DNA of 64,000 nt, taken from contig CM061104.1 of the NCBI GenBank assembly GCA_030770545.1, positions 13,463,001 to 13,527,000 of the forward strand, read 5' to 3'. The stretch's first letter is position 1. Each line of letters opens with the position of its first letter. The stretch is from Macropodus opercularis (Eukaryota > Chordata > Actinopteri > Anabantiformes > Osphronemidae). Made by a program: the position numbers and the translations under genes. This document shows, piece after piece, positions 43,293-56,365 of this stretch. The notes below the pieces were generated by a model that saw only the letters and a program-made list of their open reading frames with translations, was not told the DNA's origin and searched no databases.

Positions 43293-46200
43293 ATGAGCAG
43301 AGGTAGAGGAGGGCCTTACAACGAACACTATCGCCGGCATACACCGCCCCACCTCCAAGACAAACAGATTTACTTCAGACCTGGGCCGGCCTCATTCTTT
43401 CCCAGAACTGGTCCACAGCAAATCCCATATTCTGGTTACTGCAACAGCCCCACTCCCGGGATAGTGCCCGAACAGTCCTCTGCCCCACCTCTCATTGCCT
43501 CTGCTCCACCACTACCGAGCCAGAGTAAAGCAGGCCCTAAACCTGACAACACACACATTCAGAATCATAGTCCCAGTCCTGGTCCGAATTCATTTCAGTA
43601 CCGACAGGTAGAGTTTCTGAGAGGGCATAGGCCTGAAGCTCCTGATTTCAGAACTATCCCACGAGTAAGGGGAGTGGTACCTAGCCAGCCACCCAGGTTA
43701 TCATACCAATCCTCATTAGGGTACCGTAGATATCCAAGTTCTGGTAGCAGCCCAAGATTAAGAGGTGGGTATAATCAAGACCAAGGCTTTGCAGGATGCT
43801 TACGAGAACCTCCAGGCCTTCGATTTCCTAATCAGAACCAGTTACAAGGTAAAACCCACAACCAGTACTCAAACAGACAAAGGTGTGTCCAAACTGAGTC
43901 TCTATGTGACAGTTTTGGTAATTTGTCTATTCATAGGGACAATCCTAACAGAAGAGAACACATTGGCAGATATTCTGTGTCCAGCAGCTCTGCAAATTCA
44001 AACTTTAATAAGGTTAACATCACTCTCACTCCAGACATCCAAGACAAAGTATACAGATCTTTGAAGCAAAGTGAAAGCATCTCTGCAAAATTGTTAGCCA
44101 AAAAGCTGCATCTACCTAAAAAGATAGTGAACAAGGCCCTATACTCTCTGGAGCAATTACACAAAGCCTCTAAGCAAGGACTCAACCCTCCAGAGTGGTC
44201 ACTTTACAAAAAATCCGTCACGGGTAAGGAAGATCAGCATTGTGTAGAAAGTCCACTGCCCCAAGTGTGTGTCTGTCCAGAAGCCCCACAAAAACCTCAA
44301 GCTGAGGTTGAGCTAAAAAGAGAAACATCAGACAACAAGGGATCAGAGAATGAAGAAGAGTCTGACTTAGAAGATAGTTCTTCTTACTCCTTGTCTTCAG
44401 AGTTTGAATCTGATTCTGAGGAATTACAGTCACCAGCAAAAGAACAACACAAAGACATAGGACCTCAGTCAACTACCAGCTCCCCTGATCAGGAACTTGA
44501 GCTTCCTACAATGGGAGAACAGAAAGAGCTCATCCTGCGGTACCTTCTGAATACAAAGGAGGCAAGTGCACTTACCATAGCCAAAAATGTGGGTCTTAGG
44601 CATGCCAAGCAGGTCAATCCCACACTTTATGCCCTGGAGAAACAAGGAGACGTCATTCGGAATAGTGAAGTCACCCCTCCCAGCTGGGACCTGTCCACCC
44701 ACTGCAGACAGAAGATGGAGAGGAGCCTCAAAGCTGCACAGAGTGCTCCAGCTGATGGAGGTCAGATGGAGCACGAAGCGTGGAAAGATGAGACAGAAGG
44801 CGAGTCTAACTTTGTACCATCAGCACTGCCACCAATACCAGGCCTCGAGCCACTGCCACCACTGCTGGAGCAAAGTCATAGTGAATCGGTAGGTTTCTGT
44901 GTATGACCTTGTTAATGAAAAACACCTATGTAAAAGAAATCATAAAGGCAAAGCATAATCATAATAAAGGTACATAGCTGTAACTCAAGATTCAAAACAT
45001 AACCAAATGGGTTTGGGTTTTTTTCAGTCTATTTCCTCCCTTCGCCCTCCCACGTTTACCTTATCTCAAGACAAAGACTCCAATGAAAGGCAATGGGCCA
45101 CAGATGATATCCCAGAATTCCTCAACGCCATTCGCAAAGAGACAGACGCTGAAAAACGGGCAGCAGAAAAGGCCAATAACATGGGCACTGTTGCTGTGTC
45201 ACTGGCAGCCCCTCCTCCACAGAACCTGTGGGCCAAGTTACAGGAGCTGAGGCTGAAGAACCCTGTCAGTGGCCTCATGGAGTATGCCCAGTGTCTGGGC
45301 CAAAACTGTGAGTTCCTGCTCCTCGACCAGTCGGGACCCTCCCACGACCCGAGGTTTGTGACACAGTCTACCCCGGTAGTGTAATTGCTACGAAGTTTTG
45401 TATTGACTGAAATTAGTTACTCTTAAACCATGTGACGACAAAACCTAAAGCCACATGAAATTGACTGTTCGTTGAATCGGGTGTTGACCGAACCCATCTG
45501 TGGTCTCTGTGCCTCTTAGATTCCGTATGCAGGTGATGCTGAATGGGAAGCAGTTTCCTGTTGCAGAAGCTTCCAGTAAGAAGGTTGCAAAAAAGGACGC
45601 TGCTGCAGCCGCCTTGCGCGTCCTTGTTGAGGAGATGCAAGGAAAATCAAGCACAGACGAAAATGAAAATCCCGCCAATATGCAGCAAGTGTTGAATGTC
45701 CTTCCAGACGCCAGTGTATGTTACATTTTATTTTATGGAAATAAGCTGTTTAAATGTCAAAGCTTTACATTTTTTTTACCAATCGGTTCACGTATCAACT
45801 GTATTTTGTCTTGCTGCCTACCAGGGGACAGTTGAAAGCACGGGGGGGTCCAGTAGCATGGAAGGTGTAGATAGTGTGGGACCTCATCAGCCGCTGTCCC
45901 GCTCTCTGCCTGGTGGGAAGAATCCGGTATCTGTCCTGATGGAGTACAGCCAGCGCAGTGGGAAACCCATTGAATTCATCATCACCGGGCAGGCGGGCCC
46001 ACCCCATGACCCACGGTACTGCCTCCTCCTCCTCCCTCTGAATCAGAGCCTTCATATGTTGTCTTTCTCACACTGAATACCGTTCTCTCTGTGGTAGTAC
46101 AATTTGTTTCTGAAGAAGGAGCTGATCACTTGTCTTTCTTGTCCATCTACTTTTACTTACTTTTTTCTCACTCTCTCCAGGCTGTGGCGGGCTGCATGCA

Positions 46201-49200
46201 TCTTGATCATTAGAATATAAGAAATTATAGCTGCAGTGTGGCCGTTGTCATTGACCTCAACCATAATAATTCTCTTTCCTTCTATGCTTCTTTTCTGTGT
46301 TCAGGTTCATGTACAGAGTGAAGGTTGGAGAAAACTTGTTCGCAGAGGCTTCAGCTCCAAGCAAGAAGGCAGCCCGCCAGCTGGCAGCAGAGGAAGCAGT
46401 GAAGGAATTAATGGCTGATGGGAGACTGCAGCTCAACAAGGTGAGAAGCACGGAATAATTAGATGTTCACGTTGGATATGCCCAAAATAAGTGCAGTGCA
46501 GTACGTAACTGTAAGTAACGAGTCTGCTCACTCTCTTCCATAATTGTCTGTTTTCCAGCCGCAGTTGCCCCTGGGCTTCCCTGGGGAAAGTGAGAGCAGT
46601 GGATCTGGGATTGCGTGCCCATTTTTGCCTCCTCTGACTGCTGATGAATTGCGAGCAGCACATGAGGCAGGGGTCGGCGACCTCATCAACCACCTGAACA
46701 ACAACGCAGTTTCAGGTCTTTTGGAATATGCTCGAGCTCGGGGCTTTGCTGCTGAGATCCGCCTCGTGGGCCAGTCTGGGCCACCACATGAACCTAAGTA
46801 TGTGTTTAACATGTACACACTATTAAAACATGCTACTGACTGCTTTACAGGCTTGAACCATATTATTTAGTCTACTTGAGGAACATGATGCATTCATGGA
46901 TATTCCTGTCTAATGTTTCCATAGTATCTCAAGGTTCTAATGTCAGAGAAAACTGCAGCATGTTTTTCTGATTTCCGCATTTCCACAACCCAGGTTCACT
47001 TACCAAGCAAAGCTGGGTGGCCGGTGGTTCCCTCCAGTCTGTGCATCCAACAAAAAACAGGGAAAACAGGAAGCGGCGGATGCTGCTCTGCGGGTTCTGA
47101 TTGGAGAAGCGGAGAAGGCAGCGCGCACTGGGGAGCTTATCCCAGCAGAGGTACTGAGTTTTCGCATTTTCTTTCATTAAATCAAACGTGAATTATTAAT
47201 AAAATGCGCCTTTTGTGGCTCAGTGTTGGAATGATGTAGTTTAGTATAAAGCGAGAGAAACTGAGACATTTTGAGAGATTTTGTTTACCATGGTTTCAAG
47301 TGCTCTAATGTTGAGCTTCAGCTCAACTAGTAAACAGTCTGTACCTGCATGTAACTGAGCACTGCACATGAGCAGCACTGAATTTAATTACTTCCCTGTG
47401 ATGGTTCTTTGCAGGTTTATCGTGTGTGACATTGGGTGATATTAAGGAGATTTTCTTTGTCTTTCCCTGTTTACATCCCTGTTTTAGCTTCCAGTGAGTG
47501 GGAGCACTTTGCATGACCAGATAGCAATGTTGAGTCACCAGCGCTTCAACGCCCTAACGACACGTATCCAACACAGCCTTCTGGGACGCAAGATTCTGGC
47601 TACCATCATCATGAGGAAGGGGGAAGGCCTGGGGACTGTTGTGAGCCTGGGAACTGGTATTTATAGTAACATTAACATACAACCTGTAAAACAAGGCAGA
47701 ATCATACGAAACTGCACTTTGTTTAGCTTTTAGGATTTCTATGCACAGAGTCGAGCCCTCTAAGAAAACTACAGCAGAACTAGGTCACTGCACAACTAGA
47801 ACCATGGCATTGTGTGCTTTGACATTGAACGTGTCTTTTTTTCTTCAGGAAATCGCTGCGTTAAAGGGGAGGAACTGAGTCTTAAAGGGGAAACTGTAAA
47901 TGATTGCCACGCTGAAATCATCTCCAGAAGGGGATTTGTTCGGTAGAGATATTCTCCACTTTTATTAATATTTCTCTCCAAGTTCTAAAAATATTCAGCT
48001 CTTCCTTCCCAGAACTGGTCCACATGATATTATTTCTAAGCTGAACTCAACATCTCCTTCCTGCTCAGATTTCTGTACAGTGAGCTGTTCAAACACTGTG
48101 ACGGCGCAGACGACAGTATATTTGAGCCAGCGGAGGAAAACAAACTGAGGCTCAAACCTGACATCACCTTTCACCTTTACATCAGGTAGGGCTATCAGAT
48201 GTTTACTTTGTCTTCGTTTCCCTCCCCTCCACATTCTCATCTTTCTGTCCCATTCTGTTCATTAGTCAAATACTGTACATCAATGTTTAATGTTTGTATC
48301 AGTATTTCTCTGGTTTTAAACCAGAGACCAGTCAATTTGACTGTATCAATGTCTCCTGTCTCTTCTTCTGTTACCTCGTCCATAGCACGGCACCTTGTGG
48401 GGATGGGGCTCTGTTCGATAAGTCCTGCAGTGAGGCGGGGGATGAAGGCGAGGGGCACCAGCCTCTGTTTGAGAATGCTAAGCAGGGCAAGCTTCGCACC
48501 AAAGTGGAGAACGGTGGGTGAATTGTGCAAATGGAACATAAGCAAATGATTCGTCATTTTGATCTTTGTGTATGCGTTGTTAAATCTACCAGGCGAGGGC
48601 ACCATCCCCGTGGAGTCAAGTGCCATTGTGCCCACCTGGGATGGTATCCAACATGGTGAGAGGCTGAGAACCATGAGCTGCAGTGATAAGATCCTGCGGT
48701 GGAACGTGCTGGGCCTGCAGGGGGCGCTGCTTTCCCACTTTTTACACCCGCTCTACCTAAAGTCCATCACCCTTGGTAAACCTGCTGTTACCTTGTCACT
48801 GTTGTTAAAACAATGCTGATTGCGTGATTATGCGCTTTATCAGTTATTGTCATTGAAACTGAAGAAATCCCAGTTTATATAGTTTTTTCCTTCATTTGTA
48901 CCACCTGTGCTTTGCCCTGTTAGGATACCTGTACAGCCATGGCCACCTCACACGTGCTGTTTGCTGTCGACTGGCCAAAGATGGTGACACTTTCACTCAG
49001 AGCCTTCCGCCTCCTTTTACACTAAACCACCCAGAGGTAACCAGACGACTGTCACGCATGGACACGTTTGTGTCTGCACAGTAGTTTTGAGGGTCCTCAT
49101 CTTTGGGCTCGTGGGTACATCTGCATCGCCACAGGTCATGTAGCTGAGAAATACTGGTGGGCACACACAATTCAACACATCTTTCATTTATACATAAATC

Positions 49201-50078
49201 AGATCCCATCTACCCTTTCTGACACTCGGCAACCATCACGACGTTACACATGAATTTACAGCATGTTTTGAATTAATAGCCCCCACTCAAGAGCTAATTT
49301 AGACTAATGAAATATATTTATACTCCTCTCCTGACTTCCCTTCTCCCACATGTCCTGCTCTGACTGTAGGTGGGCAGGGTGAGCGTGTACGACTCCACGC
49401 GTCATACAGGCAAGACCAAGGAGTCCAGCGTGAACTGGAGTTTTCCAGACCAGTACAGTGTAGAGGTGCTGGATGGGACCAATGGCAAACTTGATGGGTA
49501 TGTAGTCTGTAAACATCCATGCAGCTTGGCTCTGGAATGTTTGGTTTGTTTGTACCAACCCATCACAGGTTGATGTCAATTCTTTACTTATGCAGATATG
49601 TTACATTGTAATTTCAGCTGACTGTCAAATCCTGCATCGCTTAAAACTGTAAATAGCAGGCAGTGACAAACTCTGTCACGTCTCTTCACCAGAGAAATAA
49701 TGATGTGTTCTGTAACTCAACTAATTGACCCTTTAATGTCTTGTCCTCTGTAGGAACAAACTCGGCGTGTCTCGTGTGTCCAAGTCCAACTTGTTCGGTC
49801 TGTTCCGCGCTCTTTGTGAGCGGTGCGGTCGCGCTGACCTCCTCTCGCTACCATCCTACGCCCAGGCTAAAATGTCAGCCACGACCTTCCAGCTAGCTAA
49901 GAGGCACTTCTTCCAGGCCCTCAGCAACCAAGGCTATGGTGCCTGGATTGGTAAACCACTGGAGGAGAAGAGCTTTGAGGCAGGGGAAGGAACTGGGTGC
50001 AATGGAGCAAATGTCTTTGTGGGATACGGCAGCAATAGAAATGGGGAAGAGATGGAGTTCAAGCAGGAAGAGGTGTAG
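43293..50078 (+). CDS. adar: ADAR1-type double-stranded RNA adenosine deaminase
   Basis: Fifteen coding exons: 43293-44888, 45028-45353, 45520-45715, 45825-46015, 46305-46440, 46559-46797, 46994-47150, 47488-47656, 47849-47942, 48069-48185, 48386-48513, 48593-48775, 48924-49036, 49370-49497 and 49754-50078; 4098 nt, 1365 residues. Order: a disordered N-terminus (MSRGRGGPYNEHYRR), Z-alpha (about 245-305; K276, N280, Y284, PPEW 299-302), an acidic linker, a second Z domain (about 407-468; N442, Y446, PPSW 462-465), three dsRBDs (starting near 605, 735 and 860, with KKVAKKDA, KKAARQLA and KKQGKQEA), then the deaminase with HAE at 1024-1026 (zinc ligand H1024, proton shuttle E1026) and zinc ligands C1078 (PCGDG) and C1146 (SCSDK). 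It converts A to I in dsRNA and limits innate sensing of self RNA. The Z domains identify ADAR1, not ADAR2 or ADAR3. The start at 43293 is the first ATG of the large exon; the frame is open upstream to the acceptor but has no earlier ATG there. Confidence 0.97.
44511..44513 (+). other. adar: Internal adar start codon equivalent to human p110 Met296
   Basis: Met407 (MGEQKELILRYLL) opens the second Z domain at the same place as human Met296 (MAEIKEKICDYLF). Its context is strong (A at -3, G at +4), whereas the upstream start at 43293 has G at -3 and A at +4. Starting here gives a Z-alpha-less protein of 959 residues. Confidence 0.6.
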
Positions 50079-52002
50079 AAGAATGCAGGGTGCTTTACTA
50101 ACTGGGTGAATAAAGCACAAGGCACTGGCAGATCTGAAGGGTCAACATGAAGTCAGAACAGTGTGCAATGTGCAGCCAGTGGCCAGAACTGCCCTCTGGT
50201 GGAACGTGGTTAACGGCTGCAGAGCAAGAGTGATGGGAAGAGACAGAATAAATGACAGAGCAGTTGCCCCAAGGAGGGGGTGAAGGCAGATGGAGTGAAG
50301 GGGGGATGGGGCACAAAAGACAGCAAACACTACAAAAGAACGCAATTTGTGTAAAGCAGCATGGAAGACAGCGTTGTGGCAAAAGCTGTGTTGTGTTGAC
50401 TTGCAGGATGAGAACTGTTTGTCAACATCATTCAGATTAGTTGCCAGTTTTCCTCATAGTGTTGTATGTTGCAATGGGGAACGTGGTATTTGCTGCATGT
50501 TTGACAAATGCAATTGCAGTTTTCAGCTGTTGGACCTGGATGTTTAAGAGCTTGAGTAGCTGACAGGTGCTGCCTGTTGCCATTCATCCCACCACAGCCC
50601 TCCATTGTAGCAGTGTTTGTAAACTTTGGATCTAGCACATATAATTTTTGTTTGTCAGTTCTCCATCTTCTATATCACGCAAATGTAAGCAGCTGCTTTT
50701 ATGACAGCAAGCAGAAGCAGCAGGGCACCTTCTGTGTGTGTGTGTTGTTTTTTATTGTGTAGACAGTCATGGGTGAACCTTGCTTAGTACTTTCCCAGCT
50801 TTCAGTGCACAAAGCTTTTACTGTACATATGAACGTCAATGCCAACTCTCGCTTTCCAGCATCTGAGGCTTTAACTCCTGTGCTTCCCGTGCACACCCTT
50901 TAAACGGTTCAATCTTTGATCCACACACTCAGTTGTCCATTCATCTACTTTGTTGTTGCCATGGTTTCTATTTGTACAGCATAGATCACCGTCTTGATCA
51001 GCCCCATAATTTCCCTCTGCTTTTATATACATTTTCTGATGTCAAGAAATAGAAAAGTTTTTTCCTGATTGCTTGTTTCCTTTCCTGAGTGTTCCAGAAA
51101 CTCGCTACTGTCCTGCCTGCAGCCCGTCTGCACATGTTTTGTTTTTTTTTTTTTTTTTTTTTTTTACACCATGATGCGAAAAAGGTTTCCGATTCTTACG
51201 CAAGGCCACTTCTTGAACATGAAGACGTAAGTTGTGTTGTTTGGGGAGAGTCTTTTTTCCGTGTTACATGTAGATGAATAATGCAATACATACATCAGGT
51301 GTATACAAATACATGATCACACAGATGTACAGTGAGGTTCAAAGGCCTGAGTCCAGTTCCAGTAAAAAATATTTTAAAGTAACACAATAATGTATTATTG
51401 AAAAAATATTGTGTAATATTTTTTTAATGTTATAGTTTAAGAAAATAGTATCTACAGAAAAAGTTAAGATTCCTCTGTATTTGCTCTGTGTTTCGTTAAC
51501 GACTGCACTAACACACAAAGGCCTTTGTGGAATTTAAAAATTGGATTTTCCAAACCTTCCGTCAAGAATGTCTTGTGGTTCAGATTTCTTTATTACAGAA
51601 GAAAAGCCAGATATCACGGTTGATGACCATTCTGTTTTATGTAGCTTTGCTGTGCAGAGACGACTGTTTAACGTTGAACGAATCATTCCTGGTTTTAGAA
51701 TGAGTGATGGCAGAACAGGATCGGCTCTTTATATAATGTTTATAAATGTATATGAACAAGAAGCTTTAAAACATATTTTTGTTTTATATTGTATAACATA
51801 TATTTTGTGTTATTGGACTCAGGCTCTTGTACCTAACTGTATAAAAAAAATTAGTATAAAGTTGTATATACTATACATCTGTGTGTAAATGTTTAGGTTT
51901 AATGTATATATTTTAAAACCATCTACATTTTCTTTTATAAAACCTTTGCCTGTTTTAATGAAGTGCATAGGTATATGCTGGTTTTCTTTTTTTACCAATA
52001 AA
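50079..52002 (+). other. adar: adar 3' UTR
   Basis: AATAAA at 50109-50114 would give a very short 3' UTR. AATAAA at 51997-52002 would give one of about 1.9 kb. A poly(T) run of about 26 lies near 51139-51165. No other gene was seen. Confidence 0.5.
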
Positions 52003-54221
52003 GTTTGGAACATTTGAAAACATGTTACCAACATTTCACTGTAGTTTGTGGTGTTTTCTACTGACTTTTAGAGGTGGGTGGTGTTTTGCCCTGGTTCTTC
52101 GTTTGTGACGCAGATGAACATGAACTAGATTCTGATCATTTGGTCGAACGTTTGTGTTTTAGATCGTATACTTCGTTTCAGTTCAGTTTGCCTGTAAACT
52201 GCTGCAGAGTATTGCAATGCTCTAAAGCATCAGCAGATGGAAGCATGTCCACACCTTCGGGACAGGCTGTTCTCCTGTGCATGCACCTGGAATAAGCCAT
52301 AATGGACTGGATATTCAGGATCGATGCAAGTTATGTTATCCATGTTAACGTCCTTTATGGGGGAATATGAAGAGTTATGCTTTGGTCCTCATTTATCTAG
52401 GGTTTGTGGTTGGTTTGCAAAGGTCTAAATGAAAGTACTGATGTACAAGGACATAACTTTAGACCAATTTGACAGCGAAGGTATTTTATTCAACACTTTA
52501 AATTTACAATTACAGTCTAACATAGAAGACGGACTACGTTTGTCCAAGTTTTGGTTCATCATCTAATCATGTGCAAAACAACATGTGGCTACTATAAAGT
52601 GCCTGTAGGAAGGGATGCGATATTAAATATAAACTGTGCTGCAGCTAACATGCTGGAAACAAATCTATGCACATGTTCTATGCCGTGTTGTGGATGTGTT
52701 TATGTAGCTTTGGTTCTGTACTGCAGACTTCAGTTCGGCAGCGTTTGTACTTGCCAGGGGACAGAACAACGAGAGCCACACTGCCAGCCAATCAGTGTAG
52801 CACCTCATAAACACTTTTACTGTTGATCTCCCTCCCAATAGTCTGTTTCATTAGAGGAAGGAACAAATCAGCCATATAACCATTTACTGTGGCTCTTGGC
52901 TACATTTATATCACACATGTTCACTTGTAGTTGCATCACTGTGCTGTCCTAGTAATGGGGTGCTCTTTCAATCAGGATCTCCACCCATCAAGTCGGTTTC
53001 AAATTGTCTCTCCGGTCAAGTATTTGGGTGGTGGGAGGGCTGCACTAATGATGGAGGGAGAGGAGCAAAGCACGCTGGAGGGAAGGATGGATGAGGGGAA
53101 CGGCGCTTCGTGGAGTGAAATATTAGTGCAGACCGAAAGGCTTAAACAAGCCAATCGATGCTCTCCAATGGAAACAAATGAGAGAAGGGAAGGAGGGAAT
53201 ACATAGATGCAGGTTGAGTGGAGAGCAGAATGGTTTAGAAACGAAGGGCCATCAAAGGCGTAATAGCAGGGATGGACCTCGCATGGAAAAAGGGTAGTTT
53301 AGCCAAAGCACAGTATGTTTTGAGACATATTTTGTAGCAGCAGCGGTAGTTAGGGTAGTATTTTGAGTTGGGCTGTCTATTACTATGTGAAACCTGAGCC
53401 AAGGCCAAGCTGCATGTCACAAACCTAATAATGTTTGACGGTGGGTTTGTGGTTCACTCCGGATTATTCCTTTTCCACCACCAGTTACATTTGGGCTCCT
53501 ACTATAACTAACGCTGTTGAATGAATTGCCATGAAGTTCAAATGCCATTTAGCCAATGATGATGCCTTTAGCTGTTCCTCGATTTGTCCTCAGGTGCCAC
53601 CACGAGGCTGACATTTTACATTTGGAAGGATTACCTTTCAACAGATACCCTTAGAAGAGAATGTAATAACTTCAGTAATCCTGTGGCTTTTAATGTAGAA
53701 CCAGCACGAGCAGATCAAGGTTTAAATTTAGGCTAAATACCTGCAAAGTAACATTCTGTTAGGTCTCAGCTGTAGCGTGTTACTATTAAAACTGCCATTT
53801 CATCTAAAGCACTGCTGTGTCTCAATACATGTCACGTGGCCTGAGAATCAGTCAAACTCAGATGAGGCTTGTATACATCTCCATACCATTAAAGATTAAA
53901 GACAGACTGAGTATTTCTTTGCTTACGTCTGGCAAACAATCTCAGCTCAAGGTCAAGCTCCTGGCTTGTTCTGCCTCGACAGTCCACTGTCAGGGCCAGT
54001 TTTGAGCCAGTGAGTCTATGAAATATGGCAGGATTTAACACTGTGGACATTATCTCTATCATGATGTCAAGGTACCTCATATGCAGTGCAGTGTATTTAA
54101 AACTGGCTTGTAGCGAACAAAAGGATGTTTTCCTCTCTGAAGCAGTGTCACCCACTGGAGCTGAGAGATCTGCGTCGAGTGGCTCAGGAAGACACCAGCC
54201 CTGTATAACTTTACTACCACA

Positions 54222-55525
54222 CTGACACTTTGAAACTGTAGCTACCTCTTGAACTCTTTCAACGCCTCTAAATATTTGTATCAGGGCAGCTGCACACTCG
54301 GTCAAATGCTTCAGTCAGAGCATGAAATATAGCGGCCTGTCGTTTTTAACGGCCTGAGACCTTGACGCATTCAATCCAGCAACTAAAAGTGGCCTAAATT
54401 CAACACAGCCTCTCTGAACCTTGAACAGGCAGCTCATCCCATAAACGTCTCACATCGTTGCCTCTCATTCATTACAACAGTTATCACCGTCACTGCTGTC
54501 AACAGAAGGGCGAGGGGAAGATATCGGAATCACTGCCATGTTGTTTATCACGTCTCGCTCCAGTTTGAATACTTTAATGTAAAATCTATACTATGGGCCA
54601 AAATCCGACACAGCTACTGCTCCGTGTTCAGTAGACAGCTAATAAGCTTGTGATGCAGGCATTAAAATAACCCAGTCGCATTTAAGCAGTGTCAAAAGCG
54701 GCAGGAAGCACGGGTGACATTTGTGCAGTTGTTGTAAGGCCTGTTATGAGTTACCACAGTGTCTGTTTCCACCTTAATGAGACTGGGTCAGCAGAACCTT
54801 CACTACTGAGTGGCTGAAGCAAAATAGTGAACGTAATGATAACAATAATGACATGAAATGAAATGGCAATTGAGTCAGCGCGCGCCACAGTTGGCAGCTG
54901 GAGAAACAGGAGAAGCAGCAGAATAACGTGGACACGCGCTGAGCAGGCGGCTGCACGTGGAGGAGGATGCTCGGGAAAAGGCAAGGCAGCATTCTCACAG
55001 AGGGATGTTGAAGGCAGAGGAGCACTGGCCCCGGCATCATCTGAGCAGTGACTGACAACTGCTAATATGATGTCGCCATGTCTGGGCCTGCCACAGCGGA
55101 GCCACAGCAGAAAGCAATTTAATCACCTAGTCCGGTTGGACAGATGACTGAGGTTCCTGCAAAGGGTGACTCGATACGTGTTACTTGGCCTGAATGTGTA
55201 GGAGCTGGTACATCTCACTATAAGTGGACCTTGACAGCGGGACCTCAGGATGAGAATAACCGACCAGCCCAACAACAAAGAGCCTTCAAACCCCAGAATG
55301 AAGCCTTCGAAGGGGAACAGTGACAGGAAAAGTGTGTATAAGTGGAAATCCGGCGCTGTCGCTGGTCTGCTGAGCGAGCAAGTGTCCTTCAGTCAGTGCA
55401 GCTGACACAAACTCCGCCACAGAATACACTCTGCTGCGATGCTGACACTGAAACTATAGCAAACCTCTGAACTCTTCAAACACTCCCAAATATTAGTGAC
55501 ATGGCAGCTGCACACACTTGTAAAC
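54222..55525. repeat. Diverged direct repeat, two copies of about 85 bp
   Basis: Copies at about 54222-54310 and 55442-55525 share CTGACACT, GAAACT, CTCTTGAACTC-like, AAATATT and GCAGCTGCACAC in the same order, with small indels. Similarity fades outside these limits. It may be two copies of an old dispersed element or a local duplication. Confidence 0.5.
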
Positions 55526-56292
55526 AACAAACGTAACCAATTGGTTCTGGACTAACACGGCATGTAATAAACCTGACGGGAAGCCAAGTGTATGCTTCTG
55601 GTGTTGAGCTTGTGACAGGCGTCGAGGCTAATGAAGCTATGCCGGTGACATGTGATGTGTTGGCGTGTGTGCGTGTATCAGTCCTTTCATTAGAGGCTAC
55701 AGTTGCGCTGCACTGCTGGCTCACTGCTGAAATGGGAGCCACACACACGCCCTCCTCCGCGTCTTTCACCCCCTGTAGTTTTCCGTTCTTTGGATTTGAT
55801 TAGACTCTCTCAGGCAGGCCGACCAGAGTGCCGTCGCTGTGCACAGATCCATCAGTGTACAGCGGTCAGTTTAAGGCTGTGGCTCAGCCCGCACAGCTTC
55901 CAGGCCCTTAATGCAATCTGAGCCATTAGGACACAATGGACTCGGTGCAGGGCAACGATTAGAGCGTGTCTGATACAGTGGAGCCGGCCCATCGGGCTGT
56001 GAAAGAGCCGCGCAGCTGTGCAACACACTTACTCATCACTTCTCTGACACTGACCGCAGATCAGGTCAACAACAGGTGTTTGGAGAACGCTCCACTGCCT
56101 TTTCTTCGCTGGCTCGGGGTCGTGTTATTCACACTGTTACACAGATTTAAGATTTGATTAGATTACAGTATTTATATTTGGACCCACTACACATATATTA
56201 TATTAACATATTGTACTCCACAACGTTTGGACAATAGATATAAGATAGATGTACGAAATACATTCAGTCACAACATGCTCTCCGACTGCTCT

Positions 56293-56295
<3 letters not shown>

Positions 56296-56364
<69 letters not shown>
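56296..56364. repeat. (GT)n microsatellite
   Basis: About 69 bases of uninterrupted GT dinucleotides. Confidence 0.97.

Positions 56365-56365
<1 letters not shown>

Noticed and set aside
43765..44064. Alternative-frame open stretch inside the large adar exon
   Set aside because: It lies inside the ADAR frame that carries the Z-alpha domain; the overlapping frame has no recognisable domain.
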